64,000 bases of DNA from Mumia sp. Pv4-285. Lineage in GTDB: Bacteria > Actinomycetota > Actinomycetes > Propionibacteriales > Nocardioidaceae. Of the stretch, positions 8,386 to 16,652 are shown piece after piece. The DNA lies in NCBI RefSeq assembly GCF_041320275.1, contig NZ_CP162023.1:4340001-4404000 (forward strand), in the 5' to 3' direction. The stretch's first letter is position 1. Each line of letters opens with the position of its first letter. The position numbers and the translations under genes were made by a program. The notes beneath the pieces were generated by a model. The model saw only the letters and a list, made by a program, of their open reading frames with translations. It searched no databases and was not told the origin of the DNA.

Positions 8386-9723
8386 ATGGACGCCCGAGCC
8401 CTCGTCGACGACCTGCGCCGCTCGGTGCAGGCGGCTGCCGATGTGCCGTGGGAGCTCGCGGCCACCGAGCAGCAGGCAGACCTGTTGACGACGGCTGCTG
8501 CTGCCCGCGCCTTGCTCGACGGAGTGCTCGCGCGCGGGCTCTCAGCGTTCGCCGAGGCCGGTGGTCCCGAGGAGGCCGGAGCGCCGAACGTCAAGGCGTG
8601 GGCGCGACGTGACCTGCGGCTCGACGCCTCGGAGGCCGGGCGGCTCCTCACCGCCGGTCGCACCATGAGGGCGCTGCCGCGGGTGGCCGAGTCGCTGTAC
8701 GCCGGCCGGATCCGTCTCGCCCACGTGCACGAGTTCAGCGCCGGGCTCAAGAAGACTGACCCGCTCGTCGTGACGGCGGCCGAGGACTACCTGCTCGACG
8801 TCGCCGAGCGGAGCGAGCCTGCCGCTCTGAGGGCCGAGATCCGCGAGTTCGTCGAAGCAATCCATCCCGATGAGCTCGACGCCGCCTACATCCGCGGCAT
8901 GGACCGCCGCGACATCCAGGTCTCGAAGGTCGGAGAAGGCTACGCGGTCACCGGGTTCCTCGACATCGCCACTGGATCCAAGCTCAAGGCAGTCGTCGAC
9001 CACCTCGGAGCACCCGACGACCGCCACGACACCCGGTCGCCTTCGCAGCGGCGCGTCGGCAACCTCGACCGCCTGCTGACGCACGTGCTCGAGCACGGCC
9101 TCCCGACCCGCAAGGGGTTCCGACCACAGATCCACGTGACGGTCGACCTCGAGCGTCTCCAAGGCGACCTGAGCGCCGCGCCGGGTCGACTGCACGGGTG
9201 GGGCGCGATCCCCGACCTGCTGCTCGGCGAGCTGCTCTGCGACGCCGACATCACACCGGTACTCACCGACGGCCAAGAACTCGCCACCGGTGATCTCCAC
9301 GCCGCCCGACGCACCGCCGACGTCCTCAACGTCGGCCGCACCGAGCGGCTGGCGACCCAGCGACAACGCATCGCCGTGAAGCATCGGCAACACGACGTCT
9401 GCGCGAACCCGGGATGCCACAACACCCATCTCGAGATGCACCACATCGACTGGTGGGCGCGCGACTTCGGACGCACGGACCTCGCCGACCTGCTCGGCCT
9501 GTGTCCGAGATGCCACCACCTGCTGCATGCCGGGCTTCTCGAGGTCTCGCGTGAGCCCACCACGGGCGAGGTCGTCATCACGACGCAACGTGGGCGGCGG
9601 CTCACCGCGAGCGACGAGAGAGAACGCGGCTTCCGCCGGCTACTCGCCAAACGACGACTCCGCGAGATTCGCCGCATGGTGCACGATCAGGCGGAGCGAG
9701 AACGCGCTGCCTCAGCGGCGTGA
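8386..9723 (+). CDS. DUF222 / HNH endonuclease-domain protein (13E12 family)
   Basis: A 445-residue protein. The N-terminal three quarters is the DUF222 domain (helical, ARRDLRLDASEAGRLL region, later RVGNLDRLLTHVLEHGLP). The C-terminus is an HNH nuclease domain: CANPGC, then LEMHHIDWW with the catalytic His pair, and CPRCHHLLHAG completing the zinc site. These proteins are abundant, multicopy and mostly uncharacterised in actinobacteria. A GTG at 8380 is possible, but ATG 8386 is preferred because a -10 hexamer lies exactly six bases upstream, typical of leaderless mRNA. The SOS box in the promoter suggests DNA-damage induction. Confidence 0.92.
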   Translation: MDARALVDDLRRSVQAAADVPWELAATEQQADLLTTAAAARALLDGVLARGLSAFAEAGGPEEAGAPNVKAWARRDLRLDASEAGRLLTAGRTMRALPRVAESLYAGRIRLAHVHEFSAGLKKTDPLVVTAAEDYLLDVAERSEPAALRAEIREFVEAIHPDELDAAYIRGMDRRDIQVSKVGEGYAVTGFLDIATGSKLKAVVDHLGAPDDRHDTRSPSQRRVGNLDRLLTHVLEHGLPTRKGFRPQIHVTVDLERLQGDLSAAPGRLHGWGAIPDLLLGELLCDADITPVLTDGQELATGDLHAARRTADVLNVGRTERLATQRQRIAVKHRQHDVCANPGCHNTHLEMHHIDWWARDFGRTDLADLLGLCPRCHHLLHAGLLEVSREPTTGEVVITTQRGRRLTASDERERGFRRLLAKRRLREIRRMVHDQAERERAASAA

Positions 9724-9741
9724 CGCATGGGTGGGGCAGAG

Positions 9742-9778
9742 GTGGGCACGACCGGATCGGGGGACCGGTCGTGCCCAC
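9742..9778. terminator. Strong bidirectional hairpin terminator
   Basis: A perfect 14-bp GC-rich stem (9742-9755 with 9765-9778) and 9-base loop lie between the convergent HNH gene and the enoyl-CoA hydratase. On the plus strand a TTTT run follows at 9787-9790. It probably ends both the HNH transcript and the long minus-strand catabolic operon. Confidence 0.85.
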
Positions 9779-9821
9779 ACCTGAGTCTTTTCGGCTGGCC
9801 GGCGACCTGACTGGCGGCCCG

Positions 9822-10571
9822 TCAGCCCTTCTTGCGGTTGAGGAACGCGAGCATTGCGGTGCGCGCCTCGTCCGAGCCGAACAACCGCCCGGACTGATCG
9901 GCCACCTCGTCGCCGAGCGCATCGATCCGCGCCACGAGGTCGGCATTGAGCAGAGCCTTCGTCTCGCGCAGGCCCTGCGGGTACGCCTTGCGCAGCCCCA
10001 CGAGCACGCGCTCGACCGCGGCATCGAGCTCGGCCGCCGGCACGACCTCGGTCACCAGCCCGTACGCCGCCGCTTCCGCCGCTGCGAACGTCTCCCCGGT
10101 CAGGAAGGTCCGCGACGCGGCGCGTGGGGTCATCCGGGCCAAGGTGGTCAGCGAGATGACTGCCGGCGCGAGTGCGAGACGCACCTCGGTGAACGCGAAC
10201 GTCACCTCCTCTGCGCAGACGACGACGTCCGCGGCGCCGACGATTCCGAGCCCGCCGGCACGGACTGGGCCGTGAAGACGTACGACGACCGGCTTCGGCA
10301 GAGTCGCGATGAGACGCTGCAGGTCGACCAGGCCCTTGGCGCCCTCGACCATCCCGCCGCCTGCAGCCTCCGAGAGGTCGGCGCCCGAGCAGAACACCGT
10401 GCCTGCGCCGGCGATGACGACGGCGAGCACATCAGGGTCGGCCGCCGCGGTCTCCAGGTGCCCGGAGAGCTCGGTCACGAGCTGCTTCGACAGCGCGTTG
10501 CGGTTGTGCTGGCTGTCCAGGGTGATCGTCGCGACCTGGTCGACGACGTCGAGGTGGACGAGCTCTGTCAT
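9822..10571 (-). CDS. Enoyl-CoA hydratase/isomerase family protein (EchA7-like)
   Basis: A 249-residue crotonase. The N-terminal beta region leads to FCSGADLSEA, the first oxyanion-hole segment (A-D/G-A-D-L type), and RAGGLGIVGAADVVV, the second. The family's usual catalytic Glu positions are only partly conserved (VRLALAPAVI), so hydratase versus isomerase/lyase chemistry is uncertain. It is the last gene of the minus-strand acyl-CoA carboxylase operon, 39 bases after an acyl-CoA dehydrogenase, matching the position of echA7 after fadE12 in mycobacteria. Expected role: hydration or hydroxymethylglutaryl-type cleavage step of a branched acyl-CoA pathway (inferred). Confidence 0.9.
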   Translation of the reverse strand: MTELVHLDVVDQVATITLDSQHNRNALSKQLVTELSGHLETAAADPDVLAVVIAGAGTVFCSGADLSEAAGGGMVEGAKGLVDLQRLIATLPKPVVVRLHGPVRAGGLGIVGAADVVVCAEEVTFAFTEVRLALAPAVISLTTLARMTPRAASRTFLTGETFAAAEAAAYGLVTEVVPAAELDAAVERVLVGLRKAYPQGLRETKALLNADLVARIDALGDEVADQSGRLFGSDEARTAMLAFLNRKKG

Positions 10572-10610
10572 GGATGCTGCTCCTTCGTGAAGCGACGGGA
10601 GGGCGGACGG

Positions 10611-11777
10611 TCAGTACGACTTCGGGAGGCCGAGCGAGAACTGCGCGATGAAGTTGAGCACCATCTCGCGGCTCACCGGTGCGATGCGCGACAGGCGCGA
10701 GCCTGCCAGCATCTGCACCAGCCCGTACTCCTCGGCGAGCCCGTTGCCGCCGTGGGTCTGGATCGCCCGGTCGACGGCCGTGCAGACGACCTCGCCTGCG
10801 GCGTACTTCGCCATGTTCGCCGCCTCCCCGGCAGCCATGTGGTCGCCGGCCGCATACAGCGCCGCGGCCTTCTGCGTCATCAGCCGCGCGAGCTCGATCT
10901 CGATGTGCGTCTGCGCCAACGGGTGGGCGACGGCCTGGTGGGCGCCGATCGGCGCCTTCCACACCTGGCGCGTCTTCGCGTACTCGGTGGCGAGCTCCAG
11001 GGCGAGACGTGCCGTGCCCGTCGCGAACGACGCCGCCATGATCCGCTCGGGGTTGAGCCCTGCGAAGAGCTGCTCGATCCCGGCGTCCTCGCTCCCGATC
11101 AGCGCATCGGACGGGAGCGCGACGTCGTCGAAGAACAGCGTGAACTGCTTCTCGGGGCTGACGATCCCCATCGGGATCTCCTGCCAGGTGAACCCGGGGG
11201 TGTCGGTCGGGACCAGGAAGAGCGCGGGCTTGAGATTGCCGGTCTTGTGGTCCTCGGTGCGCGCGACCACCAGGACGTGGCTGGCCTCGTCGACCCCCGA
11301 GATGTAGGTCTTGCCGCCGGAGAGGCGCCAGCCGCCGTCCTCCTGGCGGTACGCCGTCGTGATGATCTTGTGCGAGTTGGATCCGGCGTCGGGCTCGGTG
11401 ATGGAGAACGCGAACGTACTCGTGCCGTCGGCGAGGCCGGGCAGCCAGCGCTGCTTCTGCTCGGCAGTGCCGTACTGGGCGATGATCGTGCCGACGATCG
11501 CCGGCGAGACCACCATCAGGAGCAGCGGGCAGCCTGCGGCGGCCAGCTCCTCGCACACCGCGGCGAGGTCACCGATCTCACCGCCACCGCCGCCGAACTC
11601 CTCAGGCACGGCGACCCCGAGGTAGCCGAGCTTGCCGGCCTCCTCCCACAGCTCGCTCGTCTTGCGACCCTCGCGGTACGCCGCGTTGAAGTAGTCCCGG
11701 CCGTACTTGCGGCCCAGGTCGGCGACCGCCTTGCGGAGGGCGCGACGCTCCTCGGTCTCGGCGAATGCGGTGGTCAT
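10611..11777 (-). CDS. Acyl-CoA dehydrogenase (FadE12-like)
   Basis: A 388-residue flavoenzyme covering the N-terminal helical domain, beta middle domain and C-terminal helical domain. Visible motifs are FAFSITEPDAGSNSHK (FAD/substrate loop), LSGGKTYISG, and the C-terminal signature IQTHGGNGLAEEYGL. It abstracts alpha/beta hydrogens from an acyl-CoA and passes electrons to ETF. The start ATG at 11777 overlaps the biotin carboxylase stop (ATGA), so the two are translationally coupled. With the upstream dehydrogenase this makes two acyl-CoA dehydrogenases bracketing the carboxylase, as in the mycobacterial accA2/accD2 locus. Confidence 0.93.
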   Translation of the reverse strand: MTTAFAETEERRALRKAVADLGRKYGRDYFNAAYREGRKTSELWEEAGKLGYLGVAVPEEFGGGGGEIGDLAAVCEELAAAGCPLLLMVVSPAIVGTIIAQYGTAEQKQRWLPGLADGTSTFAFSITEPDAGSNSHKIITTAYRQEDGGWRLSGGKTYISGVDEASHVLVVARTEDHKTGNLKPALFLVPTDTPGFTWQEIPMGIVSPEKQFTLFFDDVALPSDALIGSEDAGIEQLFAGLNPERIMAASFATGTARLALELATEYAKTRQVWKAPIGAHQAVAHPLAQTHIEIELARLMTQKAAALYAAGDHMAAGEAANMAKYAAGEVVCTAVDRAIQTHGGNGLAEEYGLVQMLAGSRLSRIAPVSREMVLNFIAQFSLGLPKSY

Positions 11778-13861
11778 GCGTTCTCTCCTTCGTCGGTGCC
11801 ATCTTCGTCGGTGCCGGCCTCGATCACGGCGAGCACCGCGCCGGACTCCACCTGGGAGCCTGCGGCGACCGCGAGCTCGGTGACGACGCCGTCGGTCGGC
11901 GCCGTGATGGTGTGCTGCATCTTCATGGCCTCGAGGACGACGACCACGTCGCCCTGCGAGACGGACTGACCCGCATGCACGCCCACCGAGACGACCGATC
12001 CGGGCATCGGCGCGAGCAGGGAGCCCGCGACGACCTGGTCGGCCGGGTCGGTGAACCGCGGGACCACGGCGAGGTCGAGCGGTCCCTCGGGGCCGTCGAC
12101 GTCGACGGTCGCGCCGTGCACCGCCACGGCGTACGCCCGTGCGACGCCGTCACGCTCCAGCACGACGTGATCCGCCGCGACCGAGGTCGCGACCGGGGCG
12201 GCGACGTCGTCCGCCTGCGGTTGCGGCGTGAGCCGACCGACCACCGACGCGTACGCGGCCGTGACCTCCGCTCCTCGCACCTCGTACGTCACCGTGTGCG
12301 GTTGGCTCGCGACGTTGCGGTAGCCCGCGGGGATCCGGGACAGGACCTTCGCCGACTCCGAGGCCGCCGTTGCCGAGGCGAGAGCCGCGGCGGTCGCGTA
12401 GTCCGCCACAGCGGCAGTCCCCGCGCGAGGAGCGGACCATGCGTCGATCCGCTCCTCCAGCAGGAGGGTGCTGAGCTCGCCGGCCACGAACTCCGGTGCG
12501 CCGAGGATGCCGTGCAGGAGGTCGAGGTTCGTGGTGACGCCGTGGAACCGCGTCCGGCCGAGCGCACCCCTCAGCGTCCGGATCGCCGACGCGCGGTCGG
12601 GCCCGTACGCGATCACCTTGGCGAGCATCGCGTCGTAGTGGATCCCGACCTCGCTGCCCGCCTCGACGCCGGAGTCCAGACGCAGGCCGTACGACGTCGG
12701 CCCGGTGAACTGCGCGACCGACCCGGGCAGGTCGAAGGCGCGCACGGTGCCGGTCTGCGGCGAGAAGTCGTCCGCGGCGTCCTCGGCGTACAGACGGACC
12801 TCGATCGCGTGGCCCCGGGGTGCAGGCGGCTCGGACAGGCCGGTCACCTCCTGGAGCGACCGGCCCTCCGCAACGGCCAGCTGGAGTGCGACCAGGTCGA
12901 GGCCGGTGACGGCCTCGGTGACCGGGTGCTCGACCTGGAGCCGCGTGTTCATCTCGAGGAAGGAGATGAGCGCGGGTCGCTCGTCTCGTTCCTCGACGCT
13001 GCGCCCATGCTCGTCTCGTTCCTCGACGCTGCGCCCATGCTCGTCTCGTTCCTCGACGAGGAACTCCACCGTCCCCGCGCCGGTGTAGCCGACCTGCTTC
13101 ACGAGCGAGCGTGCCGCGTCGTGCAGCGCCGTACGGGTCGCGTCCGACAACCCCGGTGCGGGGGCCTCCTCGACCACCTTCTGGTGACGCCGCTGGAGGG
13201 AGCAGTCGCGGTCTCCGAGCACCCAGCACGTGCCGTGCGCGTCGGCCATCACCTGCACCTCGACGTGCCGCGCGTGCTCGAGGTAGTGCTCCACGAACAC
13301 CGTCGTGTCGCCGAACGCCGACCCGGCCTCGGCGGCTGCCTGCTCCAGCGCCGCCGGGAGCGCGGCGAGATCGCGCACGACCCGCATGCCGCGACCACCA
13401 CCGCCCGAGGACGCCTTCACGACGAGCGGGAGGTCCGACGTCGTCATGGCCTCCGGCTCCAGGAGTCCGGCGACCGGACCACCGGCTGAGGCCATCAGCT
13501 CCTTGGAACGCACCTTCGACCCCATCGCGGAGATCGCCTCCGGGTCCGGCCCGATCCAGACGAGCCCGGCGTCGCGTACGGCCGCCGCGAACTCCGCGTT
13601 CTCCGACAAGAACCCGTACCCGGGGTGGATCGCGTCCGCGCCGGACGCCTGTGCCGCCGCGATGACGAGGTCACCGCGCAGGTACGTCTCGCCTGGCGCG
13701 TTGCCGGGAAGGCGTACGGCGGCATCGGCGTCGCGCACGAAGGGTGCGTCCGCGTCCGCGTCGGAGTGCACCGCGACCGTCTCGATGCCGAGCGCGCGGC
13801 AGGTGGCGAACACCCGCCGGGCGATCTCGCCCCGGTTCGCCACGAGCACCTTCTGAATCAT
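11774..13861 (-). CDS. accA2: Acyl-CoA carboxylase biotin carboxylase/BCCP subunit with in-frame repeat insertion
   Basis: About 695 residues: biotin carboxylase N-domain (VLVANRGEIARRV), ATP-grasp (SSGGGGRGMRVV; FLEMNTRLQVEHPVTE), C-domain, and a C-terminal biotinyl domain with EAMKMQH, the Lys near residue 646 carrying biotin. It carboxylates biotin with bicarbonate and ATP for the partner carboxyltransferase. Roughly residues 266-296 contain an acidic/basic insertion, EERDEHGRSV repeated 2.6 times, between VEFLV and FLEMN, where homologues have only a short turn; it is encoded by a 30-bp tandem repeat. The start at ATG 13861 has AAGGA upstream; an alternative GTG at 13888 would overlap the carboxyltransferase stop (GTGA). 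The symbol is by synteny. Confidence 0.92.
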   Translation of the reverse strand: MIQKVLVANRGEIARRVFATCRALGIETVAVHSDADADAPFVRDADAAVRLPGNAPGETYLRGDLVIAAAQASGADAIHPGYGFLSENAEFAAAVRDAGLVWIGPDPEAISAMGSKVRSKELMASAGGPVAGLLEPEAMTTSDLPLVVKASSGGGGRGMRVVRDLAALPAALEQAAAEAGSAFGDTTVFVEHYLEHARHVEVQVMADAHGTCWVLGDRDCSLQRRHQKVVEEAPAPGLSDATRTALHDAARSLVKQVGYTGAGTVEFLVEERDEHGRSVEERDEHGRSVEERDERPALISFLEMNTRLQVEHPVTEAVTGLDLVALQLAVAEGRSLQEVTGLSEPPAPRGHAIEVRLYAEDAADDFSPQTGTVRAFDLPGSVAQFTGPTSYGLRLDSGVEAGSEVGIHYDAMLAKVIAYGPDRASAIRTLRGALGRTRFHGVTTNLDLLHGILGAPEFVAGELSTLLLEERIDAWSAPRAGTAAVADYATAAALASATAASESAKVLSRIPAGYRNVASQPHTVTYEVRGAEVTAAYASVVGRLTPQPQADDVAAPVATSVAADHVVLERDGVARAYAVAVHGATVDVDGPEGPLDLAVVPRFTDPADQVVAGSLLAPMPGSVVSVGVHAGQSVSQGDVVVVLEAMKMQHTITAPTDGVVTELAVAAGSQVESGAVLAVIEAGTDEDGTDEGENA
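12980..13058. repeat. 30-bp tandem repeat (2.6 copies) inside the biotin carboxylase gene
   Basis: Two identical 30-bp units occupy 12980-13009 and 13010-13039, followed by a 19-base partial copy. The unit begins CTCGTCTCGTTCCTCGACG on the plus strand. Thirty bases is ten codons, so copy-number change keeps the frame. The unit resembles the outer end of the REP-type elements seen at 15.8 and 63.4 kb. Confidence 0.97.
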
Positions 13862-13884
13862 CTGTCGTCCTTCGCTCGTCGCGC

Positions 13885-15501
13885 TCACAGTCGGAACACC
13901 CCGTAGCCGCGGGCGCCCTCGACGGGCGCGTTCGCGATCGCGCTCAGGCAGATGCCGAGCACGGTGCGGGTGTCGCGCGGGTCGATGACACCGTCGTCGT
14001 AGAGCAGCCCGGACGTGAAGTACGCCAGCGACTGCTCCTCGATCTGCTTCTCGATGAACGCGCGCATCTGCTTGTCGCCGTCCTCGTCGTACGGCTGTCC
14101 CTTCGCCTCGGCGGCGCCGCGGGCGACGATCGAGATGACACCCGCGAGCTGCGCCGGACCCATCACCGCCGACTTCGCGTTGGGCCAGCTGAACATGAAG
14201 CGCGGGTCGTACGCTCGGCCGCTCATGCCGTAGTGGCCGGCGCCGTACGAGGCGCCGATCACGATGGAGATGTGCGGCACGGTCGAGTTGGAGACCGCGT
14301 TGATCATCTGCGCGCCGTGCTTGATGATGCCGCCCTGCTCGTACTCCGCGCCGACCATGTAGCCGGTCGTGTTGTGCAGGAATAGCAGCGGCGTGTCCGT
14401 CTGGTTGGCGAGCTGGATGAACTGGGTCGCCTTCTGCGCCTCCTCACTGAACAGCACGCCCTGCGCGTTCGCGAGGATGCCGATCGGACGGCCGTGCACC
14501 GAGGCGAACCCGGTGACCAGCGAGGAGCCGTACAGCGGCTTGAACTCGTCGAAGCCCGACGTGCCGTCCGGACCGCCGTCGACGATGCGCAGGATCACCT
14601 CCCGCGGGTCGAAGGGGACCTTGAGGTCCGACGGCACCAGGTCGAGCAGCTCGTCGGCGTCGAAGCCGGGCTCGTCGTACGAGGCAGCCGCGTCGGGACC
14701 GTGCTTACGCCAGTTGAGGCGTCGCACGATCTGGCGACCGAGGCGGATCGCGTCGTACTCGTCGACGGCGAGGTAGTCGGCGAGGCCCGACGTCCGGGCG
14801 TGCATCTCGGCGCCGCCGAGCGACTCGTCGTCGGACTCCTCGCCGGTCGCCATCTTCACCAGCGGCGGACCACCGAGGAAGACCTTCGCGCCTTCCTTCA
14901 CCATGACGACGTAGTCGCTCATGCCGGGCACGTACGCACCGCCGGCGGTCGAGTTGCCGAACACCAGCGCCACCGTCGGCACGCGGGCCGCGCTCGAGCG
15001 CGTGATGTTGCGGAACGTCGCGCCGCCAGGGATGAAGATGTCCTTCTGCGTCGGGAGATCGGCGCCGCCGGACTCGACCAGGTTGATCGTGGGCAGCCGG
15101 TTCTCGGCAGCGATCTGCGCCGCGCGCAGGCCCTTCTTCACCGTGAGGGGATTGCTCGACCCGCCCTTCACGGTCGGGTCGTTGGCGATGATCATGCACT
15201 CGACGCCTTCGACGACGCCGATGCCGGTGACGAGCGACCCGCCGACGGGGAAGTCGGTCCCCCACGCCGCGAGCGTGGAGAGCTCGAGGAACGGTGCACC
15301 CTCGTCGAGCAGGAGCTCGATCCGCTCACGCGCGAGCAGCTTGCCGCGGGCGTGGTGGCGATCGATGTAGCGCTGCCCTCCGCCCGCCAGCGCCTTCGCG
15401 TGCTGCTCGGCGAGGTCGGCGATCTTCGCCAGCATCGCCTCCCGGTTGGTCGGCGGTGCGTCGCCGGTGGTCGGAGCGGCGTCTGCCGCGGTCGTGGTCA
15501 T
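13885..15501 (-). CDS. accD2: Acyl-CoA carboxylase carboxyltransferase subunit (AccD2-like)
   Basis: A 538-residue carboxyltransferase with fused N and C crotonase-like domains. N domain: RGKLLARERIELLLDEGAPF, ESGGADLP, FGNSTAGGAYVPGMSDY. C domain: RPIGILANAQGVLF, FLHNTTGYMVG (oxyanion glycine loop), SYGAGHYGMSGRAYDPRF. This class (methylcrotonyl/geranyl-type, about 540 residues) transfers carboxyl from biotin to an acyl-CoA. The sequence alone does not settle the acyl substrate. The ATG overlaps the stop of the winged-helix gene (ATGA). It pairs with the biotin subunit encoded immediately downstream. Confidence 0.94.
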   Translation of the reverse strand: MTTTAADAAPTTGDAPPTNREAMLAKIADLAEQHAKALAGGGQRYIDRHHARGKLLARERIELLLDEGAPFLELSTLAAWGTDFPVGGSLVTGIGVVEGVECMIIANDPTVKGGSSNPLTVKKGLRAAQIAAENRLPTINLVESGGADLPTQKDIFIPGGATFRNITRSSAARVPTVALVFGNSTAGGAYVPGMSDYVVMVKEGAKVFLGGPPLVKMATGEESDDESLGGAEMHARTSGLADYLAVDEYDAIRLGRQIVRRLNWRKHGPDAAASYDEPGFDADELLDLVPSDLKVPFDPREVILRIVDGGPDGTSGFDEFKPLYGSSLVTGFASVHGRPIGILANAQGVLFSEEAQKATQFIQLANQTDTPLLFLHNTTGYMVGAEYEQGGIIKHGAQMINAVSNSTVPHISIVIGASYGAGHYGMSGRAYDPRFMFSWPNAKSAVMGPAQLAGVISIVARGAAEAKGQPYDEDGDKQMRAFIEKQIEEQSLAYFTSGLLYDDGVIDPRDTRTVLGICLSAIANAPVEGARGYGVFRL

Positions 15502-16652
15502 GCGGGTTCCTCCAAGGTGAGCTCGACCGGCCGGCCGAGGTAGCGCGAGAATCGGTCGGCCGCGTACGCGAACCGGTCGCGTACGTCGGCCGGTGTGCGG
15601 ACGAGCATGGTGAGGGTGAGCCGGACCGGGTCGGCCCTGCGCTGGGGCTTCGGCCACTTCCACCCACCGACGACGCGACCGTCCTCGACGGCGAGGCCCC
15701 AGAAGAAGATGCCCTCGATGGGTTCACGGGCGTACTCGGCGCTGGCGTCGACGGCCTGGCGGTTCTTGTAGGCGATGAGGTACTCGTCGTACGGCGGCAG
15801 CAGGTGGCTGCCCAGCCCCCCGCTGGTCGAGGCGTCCGCCCCACCCCCGCTGGTCGAGGCGACGGAGTCGATCGAGACCCCCCAGTACGTCAGCCCTTCC
15901 CGCTCGTACGACTCCGCACCGCACGCCTCGTATCCCCTCCGGGCGTCACCGACGGTGATGCCGCCCCACCAGGAGAGGTCGTGCGGCGTCGCAGGACCGT
16001 GGCCCTGCAGATAGCGCTCAGCCAGTCGCGCCACGGCCTCGTCGTGGTCCAGCGGGTCCGAGGCGGGAACGCGGTCGTCGAACGCGGCGAAGGTCTGCTG
16101 CTTGCCCTGCGGGGCTCCGCTGATCGCGACCCGGTCGAGCTCGGCGCTGAGGGTGATGAACCCGATCCGCTTTGCCGCGTCGATCCCGCGCTGCTCCAGC
16201 CGCTCGGCGAGGTCCTTGCGGGTGAGGTGCTCGCCGTCACCGAGCGCCTCCGCCACCGCGTCGTTGACCCGCGCACGCTCCGCGGGCTCGTCGAGCCCTG
16301 TCGCACGCCACGCCGACGCCATCGTGCGGATGATCCGCGGCCCGGTCAGCTCGAGCATCCAGCGCGCATCGGCGGGACGGACGAAGTGCCACGTCGGACG
16401 CAGGACGTGCGTCCGAAGGATCTCGCCGGACGCGACGAGGCTCTCGACGTCGGCCGCCGTGACCTCCCCGGCGGAGCGCTGGGCGAGCGCCCAGCCGGCG
16501 TCGACGTACTCCTGCGCCTGCACCGCGCCCAACTTCGCGACCACGTCGACCGGGCTCGCGAACGGCTCGCCGACCAGGCGCTGCCGTCTCATGCGCTCGA
16601 CGCGCAGCGGCGCCCAGTCGCCGTCGGAGGGTTCGGTGTAGGTCGCGACCAT
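15498..16652 (-). CDS. Winged-helix DNA-binding-domain protein (HTH_42/PF06224 family)
   Basis: A 384-residue member of the YcaQ/AlkZ-like winged-helix family. It shows LRVERMRRQRLVGEPFASPVDVVAKLGAVQAQEY at the N-terminus, HVLRPTWHFVRPADARWML in the middle, and PPYDEYLIAYKNR near residue 285. Some relatives are DNA glycosylases for cross-links, so either a repair or a regulatory role is possible. Residues about 258-277 (ASTSGGGADASTSGG) are a low-complexity insertion encoded by a REP-type repeat. The gene is coupled on both sides (TGATG with the upstream dehydrogenase, ATGA with the carboxyltransferase) and is an odd member of a catabolic operon. Confidence 0.85.
   Translation of the reverse strand: MVATYTEPSDGDWAPLRVERMRRQRLVGEPFASPVDVVAKLGAVQAQEYVDAGWALAQRSAGEVTAADVESLVASGEILRTHVLRPTWHFVRPADARWMLELTGPRIIRTMASAWRATGLDEPAERARVNDAVAEALGDGEHLTRKDLAERLEQRGIDAAKRIGFITLSAELDRVAISGAPQGKQQTFAAFDDRVPASDPLDHDEAVARLAERYLQGHGPATPHDLSWWGGITVGDARRGYEACGAESYEREGLTYWGVSIDSVASTSGGGADASTSGGLGSHLLPPYDEYLIAYKNRQAVDASAEYAREPIEGIFFWGLAVEDGRVVGGWKWPKPQRRADPVRLTLTMLVRTPADVRDRFAYAADRFSRYLGRPVELTLEEPA
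15820..15880. repeat. REP-type element (CCGCTGGTCGAGGCG ... CGATCGAGACCC) inside the winged-helix gene
   Basis: CCGCTGGTCGAGGCG occurs at 15820-15834 and again at 15847-15861 (27-base period, nine codons), followed by CGATCGAGACCC at 15869-15880. Exactly the same two end sequences, on the opposite strand, delimit a 74-bp element at 63407-63480. Related palindromic repeats are common in Nocardioidaceae-type genomes (from memory). Confidence 0.85.

Noticed and set aside
12980-13058. Possible CRISPR array
   Set aside because: The 30-bp units are directly adjacent with no spacers, lie in an open gene and are in frame; no cas genes are present.
13861-13888. GTG at 13888 as biotin carboxylase start
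   Set aside because: It gives a GTGA overlap, but the ATG at 13861 has AAGGA nearby and starts exactly at the conserved MIQKVLVANRGE; kept only as an alternative.
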